Shown: positions 8,712 through 18,050 of the stretch, piece by piece
Position numbering within the stretch: the first letter of the stretch is position 1
Layout: every line of letters begins with the position of its first letter
Assembly: GCA_963784995.1 (NCBI GenBank)
Contig: CAWATZ010000007.1
Location: 496,001 to 560,000 of the forward strand
From: CAWATZ01 sp963784995
Lineage (GTDB): Bacteria > Planctomycetota > Planctomycetia > Gemmatales > Gemmataceae
Length of the DNA: 64,000 nucleotides
Direction of reading: 5' to 3'
Notes under the pieces: model-generated
The model's input: only the letters and a program-made list of their open reading frames with translations
Databases searched by the model: none
What the model was told of the DNA's origin: nothing
Made by a program: the position numbers and the translations under genes

Positions 8712-9512
8712 ATGACGCAAAGAGTCAAAGTCAAGGTCTGGGGTGAACTGGCCCTGTTCACTCGTCCAGAACTCAAAGTGGAGCGGCTCTCGTACCCCAT
8801 TATGACGCCCTCAGCAGCCCGAGGAGTCCTGGATGCCATCCTGTTCAAGCCTCAGATGCGCTGGCACGTCCGGAGCATTACCGCTCTTGAGCCGTGGTGG
8901 CTGCCACCGGACCCAGACCGGCCGCATTATCGGTTGATTGGCATTCGCCGCAACGAGATCCAGGGGAAAATCGCGCCGCGTACCGTGGAGGGCTGGATCA
9001 AGGATCCGGGTTCCTACGAACCGTATCTCGTCGATTCAGCCGGTCGCGAGGGAGCCCAAGGACAGAACCGCACTCAACGAAACAGCTTGATCCTGCACCA
9101 CGTTGCTTACCTGATCGAGGCTTCGCCCGTTCTGACGGAACGGGCCAACAAGCCGCGAGTCAAGCCAGAGGATGCAGACGAGGAGCCTGGACCCGACACC
9201 GAGATCAAGTATGCCGGCATGTTCCAGCGGCGCGTGCAGAAGGGCCAGTGCTTTCATCGGCCTTACCTCGGCTGCCGCGAGTTTGCCTGTGCTTTCGGTC
9301 CTGTGGACGGCACCGAGAAACTCCTTGTGGAGTGGAGCGAGGGGTTGGGGTTAATGCTTTACGACATCCAGTTCGGAAGAAATGGCAAGAACCGACCTGG
9401 GTTCTTCCAGGCTGCGGTGCGCAAAGGGATTCTGCACTGCGACACGCGAGATCCCGGGCCAAACAACGAGCCGCCGGTCCATATCCTGGGCTGGCAGGAG
9501 GCGCCAGCATGA
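8712..9512 (+). CDS. cas5c: Cas5c (Cas5d), crRNA-processing Cascade subunit
   Basis: 266 residues starting MTQRVKVKVWGELALFTRPE, which matches the N-terminal RAMP fold of Cas5d. Type I-C has no Cas6; this protein cuts the repeat RNA at the base of its hairpin and stays on the 5' handle. The ATG at 8712 has GAGGG upstream; the frame extends back to 8670 into the intergenic repeat region, which I exclude. Conserved segments include SAARGVLDAILFKPQMRW and a Gly-rich C-terminal part (YLGCREF). Its stop overlaps the cas8 start (ATGA), so the two are translationally coupled. The 164 bases in front carry the solo repeat, so cas5 and the following genes may be controlled apart from cas3. Confidence 0.93.
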   Translation: MTQRVKVKVWGELALFTRPELKVERLSYPIMTPSAARGVLDAILFKPQMRWHVRSITALEPWWLPPDPDRPHYRLIGIRRNEIQGKIAPRTVEGWIKDPGSYEPYLVDSAGREGAQGQNRTQRNSLILHHVAYLIEASPVLTERANKPRVKPEDADEEPGPDTEIKYAGMFQRRVQKGQCFHRPYLGCREFACAFGPVDGTEKLLVEWSEGLGLMLYDIQFGRNGKNRPGFFQAAVRKGILHCDTRDPGPNNEPPVHILGWQEAPA

Positions 9513-11314
9513 TTCTGCAACGACTTTATCAACTGGCTGTTCGGGAACGCCTTCTGGACGATCTGGCCTTCGAGGAACAGCCAGTCCCGTTCATTGTCCA
9601 GGTTGGCCAGAACGGCGAATACCTGGGGATCGAGGAACGGAGGGGCACGATTACCATTCCCAGCAAGAAGAAGGACGGCCCTCCAAAGACGTTCTCGGAC
9701 AAGGGTCGAATCCTTCTCGTCCCCCGTGCCCACGGCAATACCGCCAACCAGGGCTTTGCACGCTATTTCGTTGACACCTTGGCCCGCGTGCTGCCTGTGA
9801 GCGACGAGGAAAAGAGCGTTCGCAGCCGCAAGACCTTCTGGGAACAAATGGACCGGGCTGGGTGCGATACGAATGATCCAGCCCTTCGCGCGGTGCTGTC
9901 TTTGGGGCAGCGTATCCAGAGCGACGCCGCGCTGACCGCTCGCATCAAGACGGATGTGGAAGGACTCAAGCCCGGTGCCAGCGACCGCTGTACTTTCGCC
10001 TGGCATCCGGACCAGGGGACCACAGTCGTCGAGCGGGATGCGGTGCGGTCCTGGTTCCAGCAATTCTTCCAATCCCTCAACACAACCCGGCAACAGCAGG
10101 GCCCGAGCGGCGTGTGCCAGCTGACCGAGACAGTTGGGCCGATGCCGACGACACACTCGATCCGGTTGAGCGGCATTCCGGGCGGACTGCCGACTGGCGT
10201 CAGCATCGTCTCCTTCGACAAGGCGGCGTTTGAGAGCTATGGCCTGGAGGGCACGGCCAACGCTGGCATTGGTTATCTTGGGGCCGACGGTTACTTGCGT
10301 GCCTTGACTGCGTTGATCTCGAACAAGCTCAGGGATAACCCACGAACGCGACTGAGGGTCGGAGATGTCCTCTTCCTGTTTTGGACCCGTAAGCCGGCCG
10401 ACACAGGTTTCATGGACCTGTTGGACTCACCAGATGCGGCTCAGGTCGAACACCTCTTTGCCTCGGCCCGCGCCGGTCAGGAAGACCAATCCCTGAGCGA
10501 CACCAACGACTTTTACTTGCTCGGCCTGTCCGCCAACTCGGCCCGAGCAATTATCCGCGATTACCTCGAAGCACCGCTGCCGTGTATCAAGAGGAACCTG
10601 GCGAAGTGGTTCGGCGATCTGCGCATTGCTGACCTGAGCAAGGAAGGGGCCGGGAAGCCAACCAGTCGCTTTCCTTTGTGGCTGCTTGCTGGGTCCACTG
10701 CTCTCGACATGGATCAGGTCGCCCCCGAAACTCCGACGTATTTACTGACGGCCGCCCTGAAAGGCGACCCCGTGCCCGAATCTCTCCTGGTCGCCTGCGT
10801 GCGACGACTGCGCGCCGAGGGAAGCGCGGGCTTCCGTCCCGCGCGCATGGCCTTGATCAAGATCATCCTGCTTCGGAGGAACATCCCAGTGACAGAGACA
10901 CTCAATCCCGACGAAACGCATCCGGCCTACCTCTACGGTCGTCTGCTCGCCGTTTTTGAGCAGATCCAGTACGCCGCTCTCGGCGAGGTGAACGCGAACG
11001 TCGTGGACAAGTTCTACGGCACCTTCAGCGCTGCCCCTGCCCTGGTTTTCTCCCGGTTAGCCGCGAACGCCCAGAACCATCTCCGGAAACTGCGCGGGAT
11101 GGAAGACAAGCGACCCCTGTTGATTGCCCTCAACAAACTCTTGACAGACCTCTACGGTTTGCTCCCGCCGGCACCGCCACGGAGGCAACTTTCGCTGGAG
11201 GAGCAGGGGCGTTTCGCCTTGGGTTACTACCATCAGCGAGCCCGACGGTTCGAGGCCGCAGCCGAGAGAAAAGCCCGGGTTGCCGCTGAGCCAGAAACGG
11301 GCGCCGTCAGCTAA
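9509..11314 (+). CDS. cas8c: Cas8c (Csd1), large Cascade subunit
   Basis: 601 residues, close to the usual 570-610 for Csd1. It begins MILQRLYQLAVRERLLDD and contains the typical GYLGADGYLRALT and TRKPADTGFMDLL-like segments. Cas8c recognises the PAM and holds the 5' end of the crRNA. The start is the ATG inside the ATGA overlap with cas5. An open frame reaching back to 8894 exists but lies over cas5 and is a shadow. The last 141 codons contain an internal start for Cas11 (separate entry). The next gene, cas7, follows after 39 bases. Confidence 0.93.
   Translation: MILQRLYQLAVRERLLDDLAFEEQPVPFIVQVGQNGEYLGIEERRGTITIPSKKKDGPPKTFSDKGRILLVPRAHGNTANQGFARYFVDTLARVLPVSDEEKSVRSRKTFWEQMDRAGCDTNDPALRAVLSLGQRIQSDAALTARIKTDVEGLKPGASDRCTFAWHPDQGTTVVERDAVRSWFQQFFQSLNTTRQQQGPSGVCQLTETVGPMPTTHSIRLSGIPGGLPTGVSIVSFDKAAFESYGLEGTANAGIGYLGADGYLRALTALISNKLRDNPRTRLRVGDVLFLFWTRKPADTGFMDLLDSPDAAQVEHLFASARAGQEDQSLSDTNDFYLLGLSANSARAIIRDYLEAPLPCIKRNLAKWFGDLRIADLSKEGAGKPTSRFPLWLLAGSTALDMDQVAPETPTYLLTAALKGDPVPESLLVACVRRLRAEGSAGFRPARMALIKIILLRRNIPVTETLNPDETHPAYLYGRLLAVFEQIQYAALGEVNANVVDKFYGTFSAAPALVFSRLAANAQNHLRKLRGMEDKRPLLIALNKLLTDLYGLLPPAPPRRQLSLEEQGRFALGYYHQRARRFEAAAERKARVAAEPETGAVS
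10889..11314 (+). CDS. cas11c: Predicted internal Cas11c translated from within cas8c
   Basis: In type I-C systems the small Cascade subunit is made from an internal start in cas8. Here a GTG at 10889 is in the cas8 frame and is preceded by GGAGGA (10875-10880) with 8 bases between, a near-ideal ribosome site inside a coding sequence. The product would be 141 residues, beginning VTETLNPDETHPAYLYGRLL and rich in helix with Arg and Lys, as expected for Cas11. Length and position (C-terminal quarter of cas8) match the known cases. This is a prediction from the site; the protein has not been observed. Confidence 0.7.
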   Translation: MTETLNPDETHPAYLYGRLLAVFEQIQYAALGEVNANVVDKFYGTFSAAPALVFSRLAANAQNHLRKLRGMEDKRPLLIALNKLLTDLYGLLPPAPPRRQLSLEEQGRFALGYYHQRARRFEAAAERKARVAAEPETGAVS

Positions 11315-11353
11315 CTCCATTCAACCACCATCAACCAACAGGAGATTCTTGCC

Positions 11354-12295
11354 ATGACGACTGCATCCCCTCTCGACCGCCGCTACGATTTCGTCTTCCT
11401 CTTCGACGTGGCCGACGGCAACCCCAACGGCGATCCCGATGCCGGCAACTTACCTCGGATCGATCCGCAGTCCCTTCAGGGGCTCGTCACGGACGGATGC
11501 TTGAAGCGAAAGATTCGCAACGCCATCACTGTGCTGGGCGAAGGCAAGCCCGGCTGCGAGCTGTATTTCCAGACTCAAGACGCAGTCTACGAGAAGCGCG
11601 TGCTGAACCTCCAGCACCAGCGTGCCTATGAGGCCCTGGGGCTTGGGACCGGGGAGAAGAAGAAGGACACCAAGGACGCTAAAACAATGGCCGAGAATTC
11701 CGGCCGGGCACGCAAGTGGATGTGTGACAACTTCTTCGACATTCGAGCTTTTGGTGCTGTGATGACCACCGGGGTCAACTGTGGCCAGGTTCGCGGTCCC
11801 GTGCAGATCACGTTTGCCCGCTCGCTCGATCCGATTGTTCCACTGGAGTTTTCCATCACGCGCAAGTCAGTGACAACGGAAGACGAGGCAGCCACCCAAG
11901 CAAAGAAGGATGGCTCCATCACAGGCACGATGGGCCGCAAGAACACCATCCCCTACGCGCTTTTTCGAGCTTACGGCTTCATTAACCCCTTCCTGGCTCG
12001 TGACACGGGATTCAGCCAGGCGGACCTCAATTTGCTCTGGGCCGCTCTCAAGGGAACCATGTGGGAGATAGACCGATCCGCCAGCCGGGGACTGATGTGT
12101 ACGCGCGGGTTGTACGTCTTTGAACATGCCTCGCCGCTGGGCAGCGCACCGGCACACGAACTGTTTGATCGCATCAAGGTGTTTCCCCTTGGACCCGACG
12201 CCGCACCCAGACAATTCGCCGACTACAAGGAGAACATTGTCATTGATGACTCCAAGCTGCCGTCCGGGATCACCTTACACCGTCTCGTAGGTTGA
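11354..12295 (+). CDS. cas7c: Cas7c (Csd2), Cascade backbone subunit
   Basis: 313 residues. The start YDFVFLFDVADGNPNGDPDA is the Csd2 signature. Several copies of this protein polymerise along the crRNA spacer. An AGGAG ribosome site precedes the ATG at 11354. Further family features are the NITVLGEG-like N-terminal strand, the VMTTGVNCGQVRGPVQI segment and the conserved DRSASRGLMCTRGLYVFEH near the C-terminus. No truncation or unusual composition. It sits between cas8 and cas4, the standard I-C order. Confidence 0.95.
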   Translation: MTTASPLDRRYDFVFLFDVADGNPNGDPDAGNLPRIDPQSLQGLVTDGCLKRKIRNAITVLGEGKPGCELYFQTQDAVYEKRVLNLQHQRAYEALGLGTGEKKKDTKDAKTMAENSGRARKWMCDNFFDIRAFGAVMTTGVNCGQVRGPVQITFARSLDPIVPLEFSITRKSVTTEDEAATQAKKDGSITGTMGRKNTIPYALFRAYGFINPFLARDTGFSQADLNLLWAALKGTMWEIDRSASRGLMCTRGLYVFEHASPLGSAPAHELFDRIKVFPLGPDAAPRQFADYKENIVIDDSKLPSGITLHRLVG

Positions 12296-12304
12296 AATGT
12301 AACC

Positions 12305-12970
12305 ATGACCACACCCTTGCCCGTATTGCCCTCTGCCGACAGCGACACCTACCCGCCGCTGTCGGCCCTCAACGACCTGCTCTTCTGCCCCCGCCGCTGT
12401 GCCCTGCACCGGCTGGAGGGGGTCTGGACCGACAACGTCCACACCACGGCTGGTACGCTGGACCATCGCAAGGTCCACCGCCAGCGTGATTCCGACGAGG
12501 CCCCTTTCCGCACCGCTCGCGGACTGCCGCTGGTCAGCCATCAGCTTCGCCTCATCGGCGTTTCCGATTTGGTCGAGTTTCACCCCACCGAACCGGGTCA
12601 GCCCGATCAACCCTTTCCGGTCGAGTACAAGCGCGGCCGGCGGCGACGGTGGGACAACGACGAAGTGCAACTGTGTGCCCAGGCCCTGTGTCTGGAGGAA
12701 ATGCTCGACGTGGACATCCCTGCGGGGGCGATCTTCCACGTCCTCTCGAAGCGCCGCCGCGATGTCACCTTCGACGACGCCTTGCGCCAGACCACTTGCC
12801 AGGCCGTCCAGCGGTTGCACCAGTTGCTGGCTGCCGGCGTCACGCCGCCACCCGTGCTTCACCCCAAGTGCAAGCAATGCTCCGTGCGGCACCTGTGCCT
12901 CCCGGAACTGCTCGCCCGGCCGCAGGCTTATCACCGGGCCGCCGCTAACCTGTTCGCCGTTCCCACCTGA
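12305..12970 (+). CDS. cas4: Cas4 adaptation exonuclease
   Basis: 221 residues. Cas4 trims prespacers and selects those with a correct PAM together with Cas1-Cas2. The Fe-S cluster cysteines are present: one near the N-terminus (LLFCPRRCALHRLEG) and the C-terminal group CKQCSVRHLC. The RecB-like nuclease motif is seen as a central Asp and PVEYKRGR. The ATG at 12305 lies 9 bases after the cas7 stop without a strong ribosome site, suggesting coupling to cas7 translation. No fusion to Cas1 is present. Confidence 0.93.
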   Translation: MTTPLPVLPSADSDTYPPLSALNDLLFCPRRCALHRLEGVWTDNVHTTAGTLDHRKVHRQRDSDEAPFRTARGLPLVSHQLRLIGVSDLVEFHPTEPGQPDQPFPVEYKRGRRRRWDNDEVQLCAQALCLEEMLDVDIPAGAIFHVLSKRRRDVTFDDALRQTTCQAVQRLHQLLAAGVTPPPVLHPKCKQCSVRHLCLPELLARPQAYHRAAANLFAVPT

Positions 12971-12991
12971 CGGATTCTGGAGGCCCCCTCT

Positions 12992-14026
12992 GTGGATGTG
13001 CAACTCAATACCCTGTATGTCGTGACGCGCCGCGCGACCCTGCGCCGCGATCACCTGACCATCCGCGTCATTGTTGAACAGAAACCCCGGCTGACTGTCC
13101 CAATCCACCAGCTGGAAACGATCGCTGTCTTCGGCGGCGTCCACGTTACCCCGGCCGTCATGGCCCTGTGCGCCGAGCGTGGGGTGGCGGTCCACTTCCT
13201 CACCGAGTCGGGGAAACTGCTGTCGCGCGTGGATGCACCCGGCTCGGGGAACGTGCTGGTGCGGCGCGAGCAGTATCGCCGGGCGGACCTGCCCGAGCGG
13301 CGAGCCGAGGTGTCGCGCTGGCTGGTGGCCGGCAAGATCCACAACTGCCGCAACCTGCTGCTCCGGGCCGCCCGGGAAACCGACGTGGCCGAGGACCAGC
13401 AGACGCTGCAGCATGCCGCCAACCGCCTGGCCGACGCCCTGTCGCCGCTCTCCCAGGCGGCCGATGCCGATTCGGCTCGCGGACACGAAGGCGACGCGGC
13501 CCGCAACTACTTCGCCGCGTTTGCCGCCATGCTTCGGCAAAACCGAGCGGCCTTTACGCCCAACGGCCGCACCCGTCGGCCGCCGACCGATCCGATGAAC
13601 TCCCTGCTGTCGTTTCTCTACAGCCTGCTGACGACCGACTGCGTGGCCGCGGCCACGTCCGCTGGTCTGGACCCCAGCGTCGGTTTTCTGCACGTCGATC
13701 GTCCAGGCCGGCCCGGGCTGGCCCTGGACCTGATGGAAGAGTTTCGGCCGCTGCTGGCCGACCGTCTGGCGCTGGCCCTGGTCAACCGCCAGCAGATCAA
13801 GCCGACTGGCTTTGTCACCCGTGAAGGCGGTGCGGTGCTGATGGACGAGGCGACCCGCAAAACGGTGCTGTCCGCCTATCAGCAGCGTAAACGGGAGGAC
13901 GTGACGCATCCGCTGCTGGAGCAACGAGTGCCGCTTGGCCGGCTGCCGTTCCTGCAAGCCCGGCTCTTTGCTCGCTACCTGCGCGGCGACCTGCCGACTT
14001 ACGTGCCCTGCATCTTGAAAAACTGA
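12992..14026 (+). CDS. cas1: Cas1 integrase
   Basis: 344 residues from a GTG at 12992 with GGAGG 9 bases before it. Cas1 inserts new spacers at the leader end of the array. Features: N-terminal beta domain with LNTLYVVTRRATL, the FGGVHVTPAVMALCAERGVAV segment, a central NSLLSFLYSLLTTDC helix and GFLHVDRPGRPGLALDLMEE, which holds the conserved His and acidic residues of the active site. Length and order fit subtype I-C. The adaptation genes look intact, so the odd spacers at the leader end are not explained by a broken Cas1. Confidence 0.94.
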   Translation: MDVQLNTLYVVTRRATLRRDHLTIRVIVEQKPRLTVPIHQLETIAVFGGVHVTPAVMALCAERGVAVHFLTESGKLLSRVDAPGSGNVLVRREQYRRADLPERRAEVSRWLVAGKIHNCRNLLLRAARETDVAEDQQTLQHAANRLADALSPLSQAADADSARGHEGDAARNYFAAFAAMLRQNRAAFTPNGRTRRPPTDPMNSLLSFLYSLLTTDCVAAATSAGLDPSVGFLHVDRPGRPGLALDLMEEFRPLLADRLALALVNRQQIKPTGFVTREGGAVLMDEATRKTVLSAYQQRKREDVTHPLLEQRVPLGRLPFLQARLFARYLRGDLPTYVPCILKN

Positions 14027-14072
14027 TCCGTCTCGGTGGCAGGTTCCCCATAACTCTCAGCGAGAGGGCAAC

Positions 14073-14357
14073 GTGAAACTTCTTGTCGCTTACGACGTGT
14101 CCACGGCGGATGCCGAGGGGATTCGGCGCCTGAGGCGCGTGGCCCGTGCCTGTGAGGATTATGGCCAGCGGGTCCAAAAGTCGGTTTTCGAGTGCCTGGT
14201 GGGTCCGACGGAGTGGATTCTGCTTCGGCAGCGGCTGTTGGACGAGATGGATGCCACGAAGGATTCGCTGCGCGTTTATTTTCTGGATTCCGACATCCAC
14301 ATCGAGCATCATGGAGTGAAGGAACCCTGGGATCTGGAGGGCCCACTGGTCGTGTGA
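14073..14357 (+). CDS. cas2: Cas2
   Basis: 94 residues from a GTG at 14073, with GAGAGGG upstream. It opens MKLLVAYDVSTADAEG, the ferredoxin-like first strand with the conserved Asp after YD, and includes the VQKSVFECLV and DSLRVYFL strands. Cas2 bridges two Cas1 dimers in spacer capture. The gene ends 187 bases before the first repeat, so the leader follows directly. Confidence 0.95.
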   Translation: MKLLVAYDVSTADAEGIRRLRRVARACEDYGQRVQKSVFECLVGPTEWILLRQRLLDEMDATKDSLRVYFLDSDIHIEHHGVKEPWDLEGPLVV

Positions 14358-14544
14358 AACGGTTTCCGCGAACCCCAAGTGCTGAGCGTTTGCCTGGGAG
14401 GTTCGCGAAAGCCACAAGTACGTCCCCCAAGGGAAGGTACGACGAAATGAGCGCCAAGCACAACAAGGACGACAGGCGGGGCAACCGAGGTTCGCGATTG
14501 GGCAGCGGTAAGTGCTTGTGTGTACGCCACTTGCCAGGACGGCG
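14358..14544 (+). promoter_or_regulatory. CRISPR leader
   Basis: The 187 bases between cas2 and the first repeat are the leader, because repeats end in ATTGAAAC on the plus strand and the diverged repeat is at the far end. It contains GGTTCGCGA twice in direct orientation (14400-14408 and 14489-14497) and once inverted with one mismatch (14364-14374). The first and inverted copies form an 11-bp inverted repeat with 10 matches. These may be integration-anchoring or protein-binding sites. No clear promoter is visible. Confidence 0.65.
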
Positions 14545-17079
14545 GTTTCCCCTGGGGGCCCACCCAGGGGCGGATTGAAACTCCATGGCTCTGGCTGCAT
14601 CAGGTTTCCCTGGGGGCCCACCCAGGGGCGGATTGAACCCACTGATAACCCTTCCTGGTTTCCCCTGGGGGCCCACCCAGGGGCGGATTGAAACTGCTAT
14701 CACTTACCTGTGCTTCACGCATGGGGCGGCAGTTTCCCCTGGGGGCCCACCCAGGGGCGGATTGAAACTGGCTCAACGGGGTATCCATCACTGACCCAAC
14801 ACCAGTTTCCCCTGGGGGCCCACCCAGGGGCGGATTGAAACATACACTCAACCAGGCACGTGAGCGATTCAGGGCGAAGTTTCCCCTGGGGGCCCACCCA
14901 GGGGCGGATTGAAACCTTCGGCACCGGACCGATTGATGCGACCCTGGCGTTTCCCCTGGGGGCCCACCCAGGGGCGGATTGAAACCCTGATCGTGAAGTC
15001 GAAACTCACCTGGTTGTCCGGTTTCCCCTGGGGGCCCACCCAGGGGCGGATTGAAACCCTAGAATCGATTCTGATTCCTGTTTCGATTCCCGTTTCCCCT
15101 GGGGGCCCACCCAGGGGCGGATTGAAACTCTTCACTCTTAGAGGAAAGCAAGTTGATAACAGAGTTTCCCCTGGGGGCCCACCCAGGGGCGGATTGAAAC
15201 ACGGAATCCAGTTGACCCAGTTACAGCAACAAATGTTTCCCCTGGGGGCCCACCCAGGGGCGGATTGAAACAGTTAATGCTAGCTGCTTTCGACGGCAAA
15301 GAGGGTGTTTCCCCTGGGGGCCCACCCAGGGGCGGATTGAAACTGCTTTCCCAGCAGGCTCTCCGCCGCCTCCTCCGGTTTCCCCTGGGGGCCCACCCAG
15401 GGGCGGATTGAAACCACTGCTAACAACCGCCCTGGTGGCTCGGTGTTAGTTGTTTCCCCTGGGGGCCCACCCAGGGGCGGATTGAAACACAAGGTACTAG
15501 AGGGGTTTGGGCATTCAGTGTTGTTTCCCCTGGGGGCCCACCCAGGGGCGGATTGAAACAGACCTGATAGGTTGTTGGCTGCTTTCGATAGCGTTTCCCC
15601 TGGGGGCCCACCCAGGGGCGGATTGAAACTGGCAGTTCCCCCTTCGGTAGCATCGCCACAATCAGGTTTCCCCTGGGGGCCCACCCAGGGGCGGATTGAA
15701 ACTCTCAGGTGATGGGCGGAAGCGACTGGAGCGACTTGTTTCCCCTGGGGGCCCACCCAGGGGCGGATTGAAACACAGGGCGTCGCTCCAGACCGCATAG
15801 GCGGCCTGGCGTTTCCCCTGGGGGCCCACCCAGGGGCGGATTGAAACAGCGCCACCACCGTCTGCCAGCGCGGATCTTCGGTGTTTCCCCTGGGGGCCCA
15901 CCCAGGGGCGGATTGAAACAGACCGATCGGGAAGCCGAAGAGGCCTCGGAGCTGTTTCCCCTGGGGGCCCACCCAGGGGCGGATTGAAACATCTTCAACC
16001 CGACGGATTCCTCCTCGCAGGCGTAGTTTCCCCTGGGGGCCCACCCAGGGGCGGATTGAAACATCGGTCACACTCCGTAGGCGGCACGCAGAGCGGCGTT
16101 TCCCCTGGGGGCCCACCCAGGGGCGGATTGAAACAGGTCATCGAAACCCTGGAATTCTTCTATAACTGGGTCGTTTCCCCTGGGGGCCCACCCAGGGGCG
16201 GATTGAAACCGGCTCACCGCACGGGCACGCTATGCGCGCGTACCGTTTCCCCTGGGGGCCCACCCAGGGGCGGATTGAAACAGCCTGGAGCATCGGAACG
16301 AGCATTCCAGGCAGGAAGTTTCCCCTGGGGGCCCACCCAGGGGCGGATTGAAACGTTGATGCCGTTGTTCCAGCGCCCGCCGCGCGTGGACCGTTTCCCC
16401 TGGGGGCCCACCCAGGGGCGGATTGAAACAACCCCTGTTCCCGCTCCGCGTCTCGGACGTGGAGGTTTCCCCTGGGGGCCCACCCAGGGGCGGATTGAAA
16501 CGGCGCTGCCGGCCGTGCAGGCCCCGGACAACCAGGGTTTCCCCTGGGGGCCCACCCAGGGGCGGATTGAAACGCCAGGTCGAGGTGCCAGGGCTCGCCG
16601 GCGAGGATGGTTTCCCCTGGGGGCCCACCCAGGGGCGGATTGAAACGTCCAGGTGCAGCAGCCAGCCGTCGCCGCGGAGCTGTTTCCCCTGGGGGCCCAC
16701 CCAGGGGCGGATTGAAACCATTGCCTTTGCCGCCAGTCTGCTCAACGTGGACGTGTTTCCCCTGGGGGCCCACCCAGGGGCGGATTGAAACGCTTCGGCA
16801 AGGCCGAGGTTGTTCTTTGGGAGTGTTTCCCCTGGGGGCCCACCCAGGGGCGGATTGAAACCGGCAGCTGAGCGCTCAGCGTGCCGACTGGATTCAAAGT
16901 TTCCCCTGGGGGCCCACCCAGGGGCGGATTGAAACAGGTGGTCTGGCAGGTCGGCTATCCCAGCGGTCACCGTTTCCCCTGGGGGCCCACCCAGGGGCGG
17001 ATTGAAACCGGCGAAGCACCGACTGAGCAGCCTGGACCAGAAGTTTCCCCCGGGGGCCCACCCGGGGGCGGATTGAAAC
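14545..17079 (+). CRISPR. Type I-C CRISPR array, 36 repeats and 35 spacers
   Basis: Repeats are 37 bases, starting GTTTCCCCTGGG and ending GGGGCGGATTGAAAC; CCCCTGGG and CCCAGGGG form an 8-bp stem, as expected for Cas5c processing. The first repeat is 14545-14581 and the last 17043-17079. I counted 36 repeats. Thirty-three of the 35 spacers are 33-38 bases, mostly 34-36. The first two are not: 22 bases (14582-14603) and 18 bases (14640-14657), flanking a repeat (14604-14639) that lacks one C and has A to C in its last three bases. The final repeat carries T to C and A to G changes that keep the stem paired. No two spacers looked alike, and I could not identify targets. Open frames across the array are artefacts. 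Confidence 0.97.
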
Positions 17080-17123
17080 GCTCCGTGGGCGGACCGCAGG
17101 CCGCCGCTGTGAGCGACCGGCCA

Positions 17124-17160
17124 CTGTCTCCCTTCTCGCCGGTGGCAAGAGGGGAGACAG
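17124..17160. terminator. Hairpin after the CRISPR array
   Basis: CTGTCTCCC (17124-17132) and GGGAGACAG (17152-17160) form a perfect 9-bp stem with a 19-base loop, 45 bases after the last repeat and 18 bases before the end of the convergent zinc-ribbon gene. It may stop transcription from one or both sides; it lacks a T run. Confidence 0.4.
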
Positions 17161-17178
17161 AGTTTCACCGACAAGTTG

Positions 17179-17769
17179 TCACGTGGGCTGCCCCTCCCAC
17201 GTCTCGAATGTCATGTAACGCACAAGATCAGGTCCCCGGCTCCGACACTGGCCGGGACCGCCCGGGAGTAAGGACACCGCCGCAGGCTGCCTGACGCTGT
17301 ACCCGCTTCGCCGGCCCGGTGGGTAGAGTTCGCTGCTTCCCGTGCCGGCGGGAGATGTCGTGGGCGGCCGAAGAGCCGGGGTTGGTTGCGGCCGGGTTTC
17401 TTTTTCCTCGCCCCCGTAGATCAGCTTCTCGGCGACCGACTGGCGACTGATGAGGATGGCCACCACAATGCCCAGCGCCACGGTCAGCAATCCGAAGGCG
17501 CTGGCCAGGATCCAGGGGTACTTGGACGTCCTGGGCAGGGGGCGTCGGGGTTGCGGGCGCTCGCGCCGTTCCTTCGGCAGCTCAGGAGGGAAATCGTCCG
17601 GCCCGAGTGCCCCGGCTTCCACTGGAGGCAACGGACCCGGCACAGGGAAAGGCTGGTGACACGTGGGGCAAGTACGCTCCCGGTCGGCCGCCGAGCGGCG
17701 CGGCGCGGCGAGCCCGGGGGACGGGGGCTCGATGGGACTGTTGCAATGGGGACAGCGTTCAGGAGTCAT
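17179..17769 (-). CDS. Zinc-ribbon membrane protein
   Basis: 196 residues. The N-terminus has two CxxC pairs (CPHC and CPTC) forming a zinc ribbon, followed by a Pro-rich stretch. A single transmembrane segment lies near residues 83-107 (ILASAFGLLTVALGIVVAIL), and the tail is Pro/Gly-rich. Planctomycete genomes carry many such ribbon-plus-one-helix proteins of unknown role. The gene is convergent with the CRISPR array. Function unassigned. Confidence 0.6.
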   Translation of the reverse strand: MTPERCPHCNSPIEPPSPGLAAPRRSAADRERTCPTCHQPFPVPGPLPPVEAGALGPDDFPPELPKERRERPQPRRPLPRTSKYPWILASAFGLLTVALGIVVAILISRQSVAEKLIYGGEEKETRPQPTPALRPPTTSPAGTGSSELYPPGRRSGYSVRQPAAVSLLPGGPGQCRSRGPDLVRYMTFETWEGQPT

Positions 17770-18050
17770 TGCTTCTCCTCCACCGGACTCTCCTCACGTT
17801 TCGAGAACGCGCTGGCTGATGGGCAAATCCCTGGTCCTGCAGTTGAAGTGCCTGCAATTCTCGGACCGCTGCCAGACAGATTGCGATTCACCGGGCCCTC
17901 CCGGCCTGCGGGGAGAGTGAAGTGCCATTTCCGCTCTTGCCTGTGCCAGGATCGCACAGGGGGCTGTCACCGAAGCAGCGGAATCGCCGCCTGAATCCTC
18001 GCTGACTGCCGGCTCATGCAAATAGGTGGAGAGGAGGCCGAGCGAGGTTT

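Noticed and set aside
8894..9508. Upstream extension of cas8c
   Set aside because: It lies over cas5 in another frame; the ATGA overlap at 9509 gives the true start.
12275..13957. 560-residue minus-strand frame over cas4 and cas1
   Set aside because: High-GC shadow without any family motif; cas4 and cas1 are certain.
14585..17174. Open frames across the array giving proteins with PGGPPRGGLK or NPPLGGPPGET repeats
   Set aside because: They are translations of the repeat in different frames.
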